Below are positions 38,986 through 50,991 of a DNA stretch of 64,000 nucleotides, one piece after another. Where the stretch lies: the NCBI GenBank assembly GCA_032158295.1, contig CM063252.1, positions 14,030,250-14,094,249 of the forward strand, written 5' to 3'. Position 1 is the stretch's first letter. Each line of letters begins with the position of its first letter. The notes beneath the pieces are model-generated. The model searched no databases and had not been told where the DNA came from. It saw nothing but the letters and a program-made list of their open reading frames with translations. Position numbers and translations under genes: made by a program. This DNA is from Pycnopodia helianthoides. Lineage: Eukaryota; Echinodermata; Asteroidea; Forcipulatida; Asteriidae.

Positions 38986-39339
38986 TTATCAAAATGGTTT
39001 TTTTTGTATATCATTATTATAATTTATTTTTTATTTTTTGGGGGGAAGGGGGTTAATGATGCAGCAGCTGTATACAGATTACAGGTTCATGATTATATTG
39101 TATGAACCACTGCATTAACATCTGAACCACTTTTTGTGCACACATTTTGTGTACAATTCATTGTAAAACAAAAATAGAATGTTTACAGTAAGCACACTAC
39201 ACTGAACAAAAGGTGAGACTTTCAAAGTCTTTCCTCGTTAAGGAAATTTCCTCTGAATGTTTTTCGTCAAAATTGACTTTTTATAGCTGACGACTACAAA
39301 GCTAAAGATCAGTTTACTATACTGTACGGCGCCAATTAG

Positions 39340-39669
39340 TATTTGTAGCACATAGAATAATGAACTCGTGTGTAACGTTCATGCTAATCCCGGGTGTTAA
39401 ATCTAGGGTTGTCTTCCATGCTCCGCTGGTCATCAGCTCAATTATGATTTGCAAAATATGGCTCATTTTAAAAGGGGGAATTTCACAATACAATATCCTT
39501 GTTTTATTAAAAGTGTAACCTCATTTGCGAAACATTTAGTTTTGCGCTTGAAAAGAAACTTGAAAAAAATCAACAATTGATTTGTACAGCAATAGAATAA
39601 TGAACTCATAATGCGTATCGTTAAAGATAATCCCGGGTGTTAAATCTAGGGTTGTCTTTCACGCCCCAC
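39340..39669. repeat. Direct duplication of about 85 bp, 240 bp apart
   Basis: Both copies (39,340-39,425 and 39,580-39,669) contain AATAGAATAATGAACTC or a close variant, then AATCCCGGGTGTTAAATCTA and GGGTTGTCTT. The spacer is unrelated. Confidence 0.8.
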
Positions 39670-40257
39670 TGCAATCGATACATTGGTACTCAATATAAAA
39701 ATCTCTAAGTGCGCCTACGCACAACCATTGAGTGTCACATGCAGTTTGACTACTCGTGAAACGGAGCCTGAGGACGTGACAGGAAGTGAAAATTTATATA
39801 ACTTTTGTTTTTGTTTTTAGATTTATAAACATGATAAATAAAGATTCTCCTACGCAAGTGCTTTTGTTTACCAAAATAAGGGCAGCATAGGCCTATACAC
39901 ACATGTACGTGTACATACTGTACATGAACGGGAATTTAATTCAGGCTTTGGTTGTTTAAGACCATGCGATAAGGGACCCAGAGGAAGGCTACATAATCTA
40001 GTCCTTCATGGCAAAAACCCTGACCCTGCCGGTCTTACTCTAGTCTTACTCAGTCCATCGGCCGTTTAAGACCTTGCCAGCCACTCTTCTAATAAAGGCA
40101 GTATTTTGCAGGCACTGAACATGTACAGCGACTGCTTTCATGGTTTTGGGGACTTACAAACCATTTTATGAATTTCTGGATTTAATTCCCCATAAAAGAA
40201 AATTCTCAGCAGCCACAAATCAGACCATGAAAAGATATATACTACCATGACTACTTT

Positions 40258-40340
40258 TCCTAGAATTATAAGGTTCGATCTGCTATCAGCTCCATGAAGC
40301 CAATAGCGGACCGAAACCTCATGGGCCGATAATTCTAGGA
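40258..40340. repeat. Imperfect 83-bp palindrome
   Basis: TCCTAGAATTAT at the left pairs with ATAATTCTAGGA at the right. Inner segments TTCGATCTGCTAT and ATAGCGGACCGAA also pair partly. Confidence 0.75.
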
Positions 40341-42581
40341 GTACATGACTACGTACTACTAGTCCCACTAGTTTAAAGTTAAATGTAGGGTACATTTTTA
40401 ATAACAAAAGAAGAACATTCTTATTATATATTTGGATTTGAAAAAACATTGTGTCAGTGGAACTTGAATGTGGAACATGTCAAGCGCATTCTTGGGACTT
40501 GCACAATCTGCCAAAAATTTATCTTTTTTTTGAGACACACAACTGTACTTCCTAATATAAAGCAGCAACATCTCCTGTGTTCCTCAGATGAGTTTAATTT
40601 TTTTTTATACATGTAAGTTTGATGGATTTTAGCTTTTTGTGTCACTCCCTGTTTGAGGGGGTAATTGTGAATCTTTGAAGGTGTACAATTACAAAGAATT
40701 CCAATTACAAGGGTACCAACACTACAGTCACATTAGCGTCCACTCGTACCCTACAATTACAAACGCCAGATAATGTCCAAATGTTTAAAAAGCATTATTG
40801 GGTCCAGTATTCTTACTAACTCGAGTCCGACGAGTGTAAAGTTCGTCCAAAATAAGGATTGCATGAGCAGAATGTTGTTGGTAAAGTGGATGTTTAACTC
40901 ATTTCGTATAAATTTACATTACTATTTTATTTACTTAGCTACACTACACTGACATCAGTGACATGACTGAGGTGTCTTTAAATAAACCATGGTGGAAGGT
41001 ACAAGTCGAGTGAGTCTTCGGTATGTCAAGTCATGGAGGTGTTAAAGTGATGCCGTGTCCGTCAGGTGAATATATGTGGGGCCCTGGTGCCGACTTGTTT
41101 TGTAAACAGTCTCAGTCACACCACACTGTCACACAGCCAGCTCGATCGATGCACACACTATGCAGCGAGTCAAGCTCAATTCCACGCCCTAAATTTACCG
41201 AATTCTTTTAAACTGTATACCAAAACAAACAACATATCACTCTACACTTTAAGATAAAATATATAAGATTTTTATTCTTACCCCCTAAGACATCAGAATA
41301 ATCCAAAAATGTTCACAAATCGGGGGAAATAACAGCTGTCAAAATCGTCCGCTGCTGGAAAATAATTATTGTGATGAATGACCTCACTGCTGGACCTCTC
41401 AAAGTTCAACGGATCGTTACACTTTATAAAAGGGGTGTCTGATCGTTTGTTACCTCTTATTTTGAATGTGTTATTATTTTGTTAAAAACAAATTTTACAT
41501 TTGTGAATATTTTACGATCAAATGTAAATTGCATTTGATAAAATGGAATTTCATTGAAATTTTTAACGTATAAAAGTAGTGTAGTTTTCCTGAACGTACC
41601 TTTTATGAAATGGTTGTGCACCAACTCATTAATTTTAGGCAAAACTACCCTGGATTCCTTGGTGGCGCTCTTTACTTTTAGTGTTTTTGACAATTATTAT
41701 TGTTTGTTTTATTGTTCCTTTTTAAATTACTATATTTGATTCCTTTTGGTTAAATTCGCTTGATGCACTTTAGTATTTAATTAACACGATACACTTTTAT
41801 ACAGTGAAAACAAAAGAAAAAATAACAAATAAAAGTAACTAAAATAATGTTTTTTTTTATTTTTTTATTTTTTTTTAAGCAACACGTCGCTTTTAAATAT
41901 TTAATAATATTTTTTTGTTTATTTGAACATTTGAAATAATGTTTAGCACTTCCAATTAATTGCAAAACAAAATAATGAACTTCAATGAACTTCACTTTTT
42001 TTGCTCAGTTTTTTTCCGTCGATGGTGAACGGTTGGTGGCGCTGTTTGAAGTTGCCCGGTAAATGTCATTTTTAGTATTATTGTTGTTGTAATCCTACTT
42101 CTTGTGGAAAAGAGGATTGCACTGTAGCGCTTCATTTCTATGGGATTTCACCCCTCTTTTCCTCACTCCATGGTTCTAGCGGGAACACGTACTTTACTGA
42201 GGTGAGCCGTCTCAACCAAAGCATTTAATGGACGTTCAAATCTAACAAATTTCAAGCTATATTTTGTTTGTTTTTGTTGTACTTGTCATTTCACATCAAT
42301 CACATCACTCACTTAAAAACAAATTCTACTCGAACGGGAAAAATGTTTTATAAAATAATACCCCGGCAAATTTTCTGCAGGATGCCACCAGTCTATCTCC
42401 AAATCTCACCCTAATCGATTAATTACATCCTCAAGTGTAAGAAGAAAAAAAAACGTAAATAAGCTGGTGGCTGGATACAGAATTTTTTCAAATCCCCCCC
42501 CCCCTGTCTCCCACCTCCCATTTCTGCACCTCCCTTTTTCTTTATTTGTTTCAGGTGCAGGTACAAGAAGAACCATCTGCC

Positions 42582-45500
42582 ATGGCTGAACAGCCGTCGC
42601 CGCCATCAGCAGCAGATGTGCATAAAATCTTAAGACTGAAGGTGGCTGTTGCATGCGCTGTCATCCGTAGCAAGCCAAGTCACTTGACTGCCAAACAGTT
42701 TGCAGAGAGCTTAGGGCAGAAGGAAAGGTCAGGGTTTTATAGGGAAAAGATCCTTGGTGTAGATTCACGATATAATGTCAAGTAATAAACCACGGGGTAC
42801 CAGTCAGAAACCATACAACTGTTAACAAAGATTTGACAAAATAGAAAGACTGCCAACTTAGGGCTAGCATGGAGGTAGAATTAGACTACCTCCATGGAGG
42901 CTTGATAGCCCAAATCACATTTGTAACATTAAGTTTAAGTATTCCTTTGAAAATTTTAATAAATTTATTTTAACATATTATTTGCAAAGATGACCGATGA
43001 CACAAGACCATGAAGACAGTAGTTCTTCTTGCAAAAAGCTCTTCATCTGTGCCTATTAATTTTGACATATGCAGAGATACAGCACCTTGTAAGGCTATAT
43101 AATCTGCAGCCAACCATGGCAGAAACTGTCAGACGAACCCCTTCTCTTATTAAACAATAAGGGGTTTTTTGCTTGGTTGTATATTACGTTGGATCAACGA
43201 TCTAAAGTACAATGGTTAAGTGTCTTGCTCAATGACATGATGGGGACCCGAACCCACACTCTGACAACAACCGCTGAACTGGAGTCCAGTACACTAGCAA
43301 TAAAACCGTGCTCACTGTGAGCACGGTTTGGACAGGCCGGGCATGGCTGAAGTTAGAAAAAAATGTTTGCGTGTAAAAAGAAAAATGAACATTAATGTCC
43401 AGCACATAAAATAGAATTAGATTAACAGTGGAAAGACCCAAACACTTATGGCCTGAGTGTATTTACTTTATCCCATATCGGCCATTTGCAGTCGTCCACA
43501 AACCTCACTTTGGGTCAAAGGTTTGCATATAAAGTGTGGACCTGAGAACAAAAGAAGTCCACATAATTAGGGACTTGAAATACTTTGTGGCCTTACACAC
43601 ATCCACACAATGTTTTTTACCCTGTTGAAGAGTATCCATTTTTTCTTAATTGCACAAAACAAAAAAGAATGTCCACAGAGTTACGCAACACAGAAGTGTG
43701 TATTGTTGGTGTAAACCCTGTCTAGTAGGCCTGGACACATCTCCCGAGATTGTAAATTGTTTCATTATAGTTCTTGTTCCCTTCTCAGGAAGACACAATC
43801 TGATTGGAAGAGCAGAGCAACGGAGCTCGAGGCAGAACTACTGAGGGCGAGACAGGAGCTAGCCATGACGAGGCTGAGGGAGGACGGACACTTCCTAGAA
43901 CATCAATCTATAGACTGGGACGCTGACCAGATTGGTAAAGATCAGATGCAAAGGAAGTTTTTTTTTTCAAGAATATGAGTGACAATTTTGGTGAATATGA
44001 AACAAACATTAAAAGGTTGACCAGAGTCAATGGGAGTGCACCATTAAATGAGAAATCTTGACAATGACAGTGGCAGCGTTTGTCTGTCCAGCTGTGATTC
44101 GATTGCCACACGGTGGTTGTTGGACATTGACCTTGACATTTGATGCAGTGTTGTATATGAGAGAGAGACAGGAGATTCGAACCAGTAACCATTGTTAATA
44201 GAAAGATGTTTTGTTTTTTAAACAATTTTTGAAGTGGATGTTGCATCGTTTATCAATAAACAATATATCGATTAGTGTATTGTCCCCTTGCACATTGCGC
44301 AGCGCACTTACACACGCCTATCCTGTCCGCCATTTTGGGAGGCAAAATGTACAAAAAGGAATTGACCCCCAAAACGGTGGAAATGGTTGACGTGTATTGT
44401 GCGGAGTGTGTTCCACACTGTGCTAGGGGGTCAACAGGGAAACTACCAGATCATTGTAATAAGGCCAACTATCTGATGGTCCATCTAGAGGGAAAGGCTC
44501 TGATAAATGGAAAGTTACTTGGACTTGGAGATTGACCGCTGTTGCGGAGGTCAACAAATAGACACCTGCTCGCTGGTAAGAGCCACGCACAACTCACATC
44601 CAGTGATTGGTCAATGTTTGACTCAGCAAGGGCACTGTTTGACCTTGTGATTTTGTACATGTAAAGGGTGTGGCAACAAAAGATTGAATAATGAGTTATT
44701 TATATAGACTTTCTTACTTCTTTTATAGACTTGAATTTGAATTTCATCAATGTCTCGTTGATTTAAAATGCCTCAGATACCTCTCAAGACCCTGAACTCG
44801 TCCCGATGTCCTCATCAGCCTGCCCTGATAGAATCACATTCCCAACACCTCCGTCCTCCATGCCGACAGAGCCTCCTCCAAAACCCTCCCTCCAAGACCA
44901 CATCAGGGCCAACTCGCAGTTCCTCCATGCTGTCACGAGACTTCACTCATTACCGGACTCCGCCCAACGCGCACGTCTTACACACCCAGACGTCGATCTC
45001 ACTCTGAGGGATTCGTTCTCCAGAGGCATTGAACAACTCCTGAGATATCTATGCAGTCGTTTGGATTCTAACGACGCGTTGCCATGGAAACTGCTGCAGG
45101 ATGCGATCAGGGGGATTGTGAGGACGCTGGATTGTTGCAGGATGAGGGGGATTAGGCAGGAGCTGACCAAGGAGGGGGAACGGCTGGCTCAGGAGATGCT
45201 GAGATTAATTGTGTATGAAGACTGTTTGAATCAAGTGAGTACGGTAGAATTTAAGGAGGTCTAAGGTCAAATTCAGTTTTGTGATGCCCCCATTTGCCAA
45301 TGGTAGAGTCCTGTTGAAAGTGAGGACAAAATTACAAGTCTCTAACCTCACGCTATGAGTGTCACTTCATCTGATACTCTTTCAAAGCGATATTTGAAAC
45401 GCGACGTCATCTGACATAAAAAAAACAATCGGGTCTGTACATTCCAAAGAGGAAGTTTTGCACCGATCAAAAGGTCAAAATCAATGCCGTTTTGATCGAA

Positions 45501-46273
45501 CATCATCAAAATTTAAGAATGAACTAAAAAAAAAGTACAGACCATTATTTGAAATGTGATGTCATCGAATGCTTTTTGGGATTTTGACAAATATTGCACT
45601 TGAAGGGTATCAAACACAATGGCATTTTACACCATTTTTAACCTCAGATGAAAATATTTCTCTGGATCATTGGTATTTATATAATTACAGAGCTTTCAGA
45701 ATGAAATTAATCAATTTTGTTACGATAATTACAAATAAAATGTACACAAAATTTCAAAAAGAAAATGTCTAAAGTACTCCCGTGGTTTCAATTTGAAAGT
45801 TCGCTGATTGTAAAGTTCAGTGCTGTATTTAAAGAAGAAAATCTACGTTTTTTTTTTTTCAATCTTTTTCAACATGCTTCACAAAGCAGCAGCTTTGCTC
45901 CCTCGTCCTCTGCCTGTCAGCATCCCAAGAACTCGTTCCTGCGATTGTCAATTCCGCCGTCGCCCACACCGAGACTGTAGCTCTCATGCTTCGCCAGTCC
46001 CTCTCGCGCAGTAGCTTCGAGCCAGCCCTCTCCGAGAATAGCTCTTACCTACTGTCAGTGATGGAGGATGTTCTGCTGTCTCCACGGACTGGTCCATCCA
46101 CATGCACGGGGGTGGACGGATTGAGTAGGGACAGATTGGCCGGATGGATAGAGAGACTGGAGGAAAGTTTGCTGCATATCTCGGACGATTTCCCGCTGTT
46201 TGCTCAACATGTGTGGAAGGTCGTCAGTATACTCGAGTGGTTGAGAACTTTAAAAACTGAAACTGAAATTTAA
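42582..46273 (+). CDS. MEI4: MEI4, meiotic double-strand-break formation protein, complete
   Basis: MEI4 acts with REC114 and IHO1 on meiotic chromosome axes to enable SPO11-dependent DNA breaks. Four coding exons (42582-42727, 43789-43934, 44777-45234, 45890-46273) splice with matching phases into 377 residues; I recall the human protein as about 385. The conserved N-terminal block is visible: AVIRSKP near 26-32, then the coiled-coil-like WKSRATELEAELLRARQELA spanning the exon 1/2 side. The C-terminus keeps DDFPLFAQHVWKV, the counterpart of the family's DAFPLF..LWRV end. A 3' splice site at 42,555 just before the ATG implies an upstream untranslated exon. The last exon has a CAGCAG tandem acceptor. 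The middle (exon 3) is proline/serine rich and poorly conserved, as usual for this family. Confidence 0.93.
42770..42880 (+). mobile_element. SINE family 3 fragment in MEI4 intron 1
   Basis: GGGGTACCAGTCAGAAACCA, ACAACTGTTAACAAAGATTT and GACTGCCAACTTAGGGCTAG correspond to the family-3 body. It begins about 40 bp after the MEI4 exon 1 donor. Confidence 0.5.
43205..43300 (-). mobile_element. tRNA-derived SINE (family 1), reverse fragment in MEI4 intron 1
   Basis: AATGGTTAAGTGTCTTGCTC is followed by ACCCGAACCCACACTCTGAC. This is the B-box half of the family in reverse orientation. Confidence 0.65.
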
Positions 46274-46277
46274 TAAA
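46272..46277 (+). promoter_or_regulatory. AATAAA poly(A) signal overlapping the MEI4 stop codon
   Basis: The stop TAA (46,271-46,273) shares two bases with AATAAA. If used, the 3' UTR would be only some 15-35 bases. The next AATAAA (46,502) lies inside a MITE. Confidence 0.5.
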
Positions 46278-46462
46278 GGAGCTATTATGCCTAAGTGTTG
46301 TAGACATGCGTCATTCAAACTGTACTTTTTTGAGGGGATGGGATTAAGGTGAGGTTTTTTTTTTTTTGGGGGGGGGGAAGGAGAGGAGATAGAAACACTG
46401 CCCCATTGCCCTGCTTTGACCTCCCTGACCTCTTGTGTGCAAAACTGGTTCTTTTATTAGCC

Positions 46463-46716
46463 TTAAAGGGAAGCATTGCCTTCAGATTGGGCGCTTAGGG
46501 CAATAAAAGTGTTAGTTATGAAAATGAATTATGGTTGGGAAAGATGTTTTTTTGCCTCCACAAAATTACAAACCGTGTTAATTCACAAAGTAGAAGGAAA
46601 ACCACACTTTTTCGGAGGATACTTGTGTGAAAACATCTCTCTATTCTTATTTATTTGATAACAAATGCTTTTTTAAAGCCCAAAGCTCCCAATCCGAAGG
46701 CAATGCATCCCTTTAA
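46463..46716. mobile_element. 254-bp TTAA-flanked MITE (family B), just downstream of MEI4
   Basis: TTAAAGGGAAGCATTGCCTT then CAGATTGGG on the left is matched by the inverse of CCCAATCCGAAGGCAATGCA then TCCCTTTAA on the right (27 of 29 positions). The flanking TTAA looks like the target-site duplication. Confidence 0.88.
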
Positions 46717-46917
46717 CATAAATATAAATAAATAATGTCAATATTGTATTACATGAATGTCCCTTCAAATGTAATACTGTCTGAGAAGCCTGAAAGTAAT
46801 GAAAATAGCAAATTTTTGTATATGAAATAAATCATTCATGCGTAAAGGACTTGCTACTTGTTTAAAAAAAAATGAAGCATTAAAATTATTTTCATGTTTC
46901 AAACCATGATACTTTTT

Positions 46918-47300
46918 TTAAAGGAACATTACAGAATTGGTAAGAACAAATAAACTTTTTGATCACAGATTTCGTAAAACTTACATGGTCTAATGATGAT
47001 GATAGTAGAAAACATCCCTTGAAATATTTCTGTCTAAAATGCCATATTTGATGAGAAATGAATAAACTAATTTGCCGATTGGAGTTTATCGCTCAGTGAG
47101 CGTTTTATTCATTTGTTGAATCTATATGATTTCATGCAAATGTGTAATCGGTTTTTCACTATTTTCTCGTGACCCAGATGGCCGATCGATCTCAAACTTC
47201 TACAGGTTTGTCAGCTTATGTATATGGTGGATTACATAAAGAGCTTACACTGCCAGCAACTGTTTTAATAGCAAAAACCAATTCTGTAATGTTCCTTTTA
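46918..47300 (+). mobile_element. TTAA MITE family A, copy 1
   Basis: It begins TTAAAGGAACATTACAGAAT. It carries the internal marker block (TAATGATGATGATAGTAGAA, a central CGCTCAGTGAGCG palindrome, GATGGCCGATCGATCTCAAA) and ends near AATTCTGTAATGTTCCTTTT with a decayed right TTAA. Non-autonomous; no open frame. Confidence 0.93.
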
Positions 47301-48066
47301 GTTTTATGGTGGCCAGCTTGGATCTCGACTAAAAATAATTACTAAGGGACATCGTCAGTTAATTAAATGTTGTTTGAAGTGCATGATATGTAAACAATAG
47401 CTCCAAAGTAAGATTTCAAAATGACTTTGCTTTCAAATGGAAAAAAAAGTACTAAAATAAGTGCTTAAACATAGGATTTAGCAGCCATTTTGAAATTATG
47501 CAAATTAGGTAACCTTACAAAAATATTTTTAGGTGTCACCCCTTCTAAAATTTATTTCTAAGGCCTATCGAATGTACCTGCCGAATTTGGTGCTTTGGGC
47601 CAGTCGGTCACGATTCCATCCCTAAGCTACCTGACTATAATGGGTGTTACACAGTGCGAATTTTAGGCGAAGTAGCGTGTATACGCTTACCTGTGGACCC
47701 TCAGAATGCTGGGCGCGGCACAGTAATGACTAGTGACGTGCGTGCAAGGGGGTCATTAGGTTGGTAAATGAATGTACAATGCACGTATAATACATTTGTT
47801 ATATTATTCAAAATTACAAGGCATGTTTTAACTCTGAACAAATAATGGAAAACGTTGTTAGCAACTAATTAAATAAACGTACATTGATGTGCAGACAGTT
47901 TGGATGTGTGCTTCGTGAAAAAGTAATTTTCGGTAATTTCCATCACAAAATCGGCACTAAGGCAGGGAAATGCAATGAACTCATACGAGAGAAATAAAAG
48001 GGCGATGCTAAAGATAGTAACTGCAATGATTTCAATTTTCACTTCTCCATTTAGTTTTCCGTAGGT

Positions 48067-48462
48067 TTAAAGGAACATTACAGAATTGGTAAGAACAAAA
48101 CTTGTAAAATAATACTTTTTGATCACACATTTACATAAAACTTACACGGTCTAATGATGATGATAATAGAAATCATCCCTTGAAATGTTTATGTCTGAAA
48201 TGCCACATTTGATGAGAAATGAATAAACTAATTTTCCGATTGGAGTTTATCGCTCAGTGAGCGTTTTATTCATTTGTTGAATCTATATGATTTCATGCAA
48301 ATGTGTAATCGGTTTTTCACTATTTTCTCGTGACCCAGATGGCCGATCGATCTCAAACTTCTACAGGACTGTCAGTTTATGTATATGGTGGATTACATAA
48401 AGTGCTTACACTGCCAGCAACTGTTTTGTTAGCAAAAACCAATTCTGTAATGTTTCTTTTAA
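48067..48462 (+). mobile_element. TTAA MITE family A, copy 2
   Basis: Full 396-bp copy with both TTAA ends and the central CGCTCAGTGAGCG. The right end reads TGTTTCTTTTAA, with small substitutions. Confidence 0.94.
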
Positions 48463-49259
48463 AAGAACAAAAGCGATAGAGGCATTTGCAAGGGGTCTGC
48501 TAGAGAGAGCGTCTCAGAAGTCGGGCGCACGTTCTAGGCGCAAAATAACGTTATAAGGCTACTCCTACAATCCAGTTGACCACCATGGGTGCGTTTTGGC
48601 GACCCCAACCAGAAACATGTTTGAGCTTTGGTCATTGGTTGAGCGTTTTCGGTTGAACCGCGGTGACGCGGCTGTTCCGACCAAACCGTAACCGACTTGT
48701 GGTCTCGGTTAGGCTTGGTTTCAAGATGGCGGACTCTAAAAAACTATCGGGAAAATTCAATGGAATTCTTTTTAAACGAAATACCGTGAAGCATATAACA
48801 ATTAATTAATGTTGATAAAATAACTGAGACTATAAGTTCCGTTAACTTGAAAATAAAATGAAGGTTGTATATTTTCAGAACATGAATTTTCAAGAGATGT
48901 ACCTATGTCATGAACTGTTTCTGGTTACCGACCCGTTTTCTCATAGCTCTCAGAAATTGTTTCGGTAAGTGAAATTTACGTCAGAAACTTGTTTCCGGTC
49001 ACTCATGGTCGCCCCCCCCAAAAAAGCCCCAGAACGTCCCACAGGGCCGCGACAATGTGTGCCAAACAACGGTAACATTTCCCCACGATAGAATCATGCG
49101 CGTGACATTTTTGAGCGGTCCTAAAAGTGGACCGTTTACGCCCGCTGGAATACTTTAAAACCGGTCCACTTCTCGACTTTTGAAACGCTCCCTTATAAAT
49201 ATTATTAATACAATTTTAATCACTATATCTAAGTTACAATTGCCATCATGCTACCAAAA

Positions 49260-49905
49260 TAAACTGCGCCAATAAAGTATCTGAACACTTACAAATGGTC
49301 AGATATATCGGAACCTCAAATAGTATGCAGAACATTAATTAATTAATCCGATGCACTATCTTCTGCGCATTTTGATACCTCTTTTGTTGCGCTACGATGT
49401 TGTTTGGCGGATTAATGGGTACTTGAGTGTGTAAGGTCGAATTTCAAAAGTTGCAAAAGCCCCTATTCAAGCAAGAGCGTTGTACTGTCACGATTTATTG
49501 AGGACCATCTTCAGGATATCAGCAGTTACAGTTTATAAGATAAAAAGCAGAGAGTACCTTTAAGCAGTGAAGTTAGAAGTCGGAGAGTACTGCAATAAAT
49601 TTCATGGTTAAGTACACAGAAGAAATTTGTGTCTTTTGTCTTTATTTTGTCTTTGTGTGATGCTTGTGCGAGTTCCCTTCTGGAATTGGGGTGAATAGGG
49701 GTTTTTGCAACTTTTGAAATTCGACCTTAAGCCACTCAAGTACCCATACAGCCCCCAAACAACATCGCAGCGCAACAAAAGAGGTGTCCAAATGCGCAGA
49801 AGATAACTGTGAATCGAATTATTTAATTATTTTTTGGCATACTATTTGAGGTTCCGATAAATCTGACCATTTGTAAGTGTTTAGATACTTTATTGGCGCA
49901 GTTTA
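49260..49905. mobile_element. 646-bp long inverted repeat (fold-back element)
   Basis: Arms 49,260-49,468 and 49,693-49,905 are reverse complements with scattered mismatches (TAAACTGCGCCAATAAAGTA at one end, TACTTTATTGGCGCAGTTTA at the other; CCCCTATTC / GAATAGGGG at the inner ends). The 224-bp centre is unrelated and non-coding. Confidence 0.92.
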
Positions 49906-50991
49906 ATAACACAGTGATCGAGAAATGGAGGTTGGGCAAGTATCGAGCAAGTCACACGCGTATTCTAATTTGGGGGGAACCTAGAATAATGTGCGAGGTC
50001 CTTAAACTATTCCCAGTCTCTTTTGGCAAATTTCATAAACTTTTTTTTGTTGCTATTTTAACAGTATCTCGTGCTCTTCCACTGGACCGATATTGTCCCA
50101 AGCCCCATTCGGTTTCATTGACTTTAAAGCCTGTATACACACATCTTGCAATATATACAGGTAAACTGAGGTTGTGCTAATTTGTTATTTATACTGCTCG
50201 ATGAGTTTTACGTGTAAAAAAGCTATTTATTATGCGTGTGTCTTAGATTATACTAAAATTACATACTACAATTATGTGGCCATATTTTAGCGTAGCTCCT
50301 CTATAGGGACTACCCGCAAGGGCAGCAGCGTGATGTGGGCAGCTGTTTGGATTCGGAGGGATCGACCATGACCAACAGTATACGGCAAAAGCTGCATTTC
50401 TATACAAACTTAAAATAGATCAATGTAAATAAACAATGACAGGTGAGAGGATAATTATTAATGATACATCATGGAGCTTCATTCACATTGATCCCTAAAT
50501 GACTTCATTAACTTCATGTGCCTGGATCTGAAACTCCCACAATGAGTCTTCTACCTGCCCATGGACGACCAGGGCCGGCCAGTACAGCAAGGCAGCTACA
50601 GCTATACCCTGTGGTACTTTCACACTCTTTATACTGATGCAAACAAGACACAATATAATTATGGCCTAACGGGGCACAAGTTTTATAGTGGTAACCGCAC
50701 AAATTTGAACGGAACGTTTTGTACAACCGAGAGTGCTAGTGAGTACCAACTTAAAATAACATGAATATGAACATAGATTGTTTTTTTCGAAACCGCGACT
50801 TTGGCCTTGGGCGCAGGCTTTCCTCCGTCCGTCTGTTTGAAGCCCCGTACTGAAAGCGCACTAGGAGCGGAGGCCAAGCCGAAGTCGCAGAGGTTTCGAA
50901 AAGGCCCATACACAAATTAACTAGCTCAGCCAGGCGAGGGGGCACCAATGTGAAGTCACCCATCTATGCTTAGGTATACCGCAGCCGCAAA

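Larger units (their letters stand above)
34728..42554. other. Divergent intergenic region between VPS13 and MEI4
   Basis: About 7.8 kb with no supported gene. It should contain the VPS13 5' UTR and promoter near 34,728-34,900 and an unseen MEI4 5' exon, but I recognise no TATA box or initiator I would defend. It holds SINEs (36,138; 37,660; 38,560; 38,880), a direct duplication (39,340-39,669) and a hairpin (40,258-40,340). Confidence 0.6.
46717..50991. other. Gene-free interval between MEI4 and the GPCR gene
   Basis: Apart from two family-A MITEs and the long inverted repeat, this is AT-rich unique sequence. I see no exon or RNA gene. The open frame around 50,561-50,764 has no family resemblance. 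Confidence 0.55.

Noticed and set aside
44275..44535. A plus-strand open frame of 86 codons inside MEI4 intron 2
   Set aside because: It lacks plausible exon borders in the needed phase, and the MEI4 phases join without it. A chance frame is more likely.
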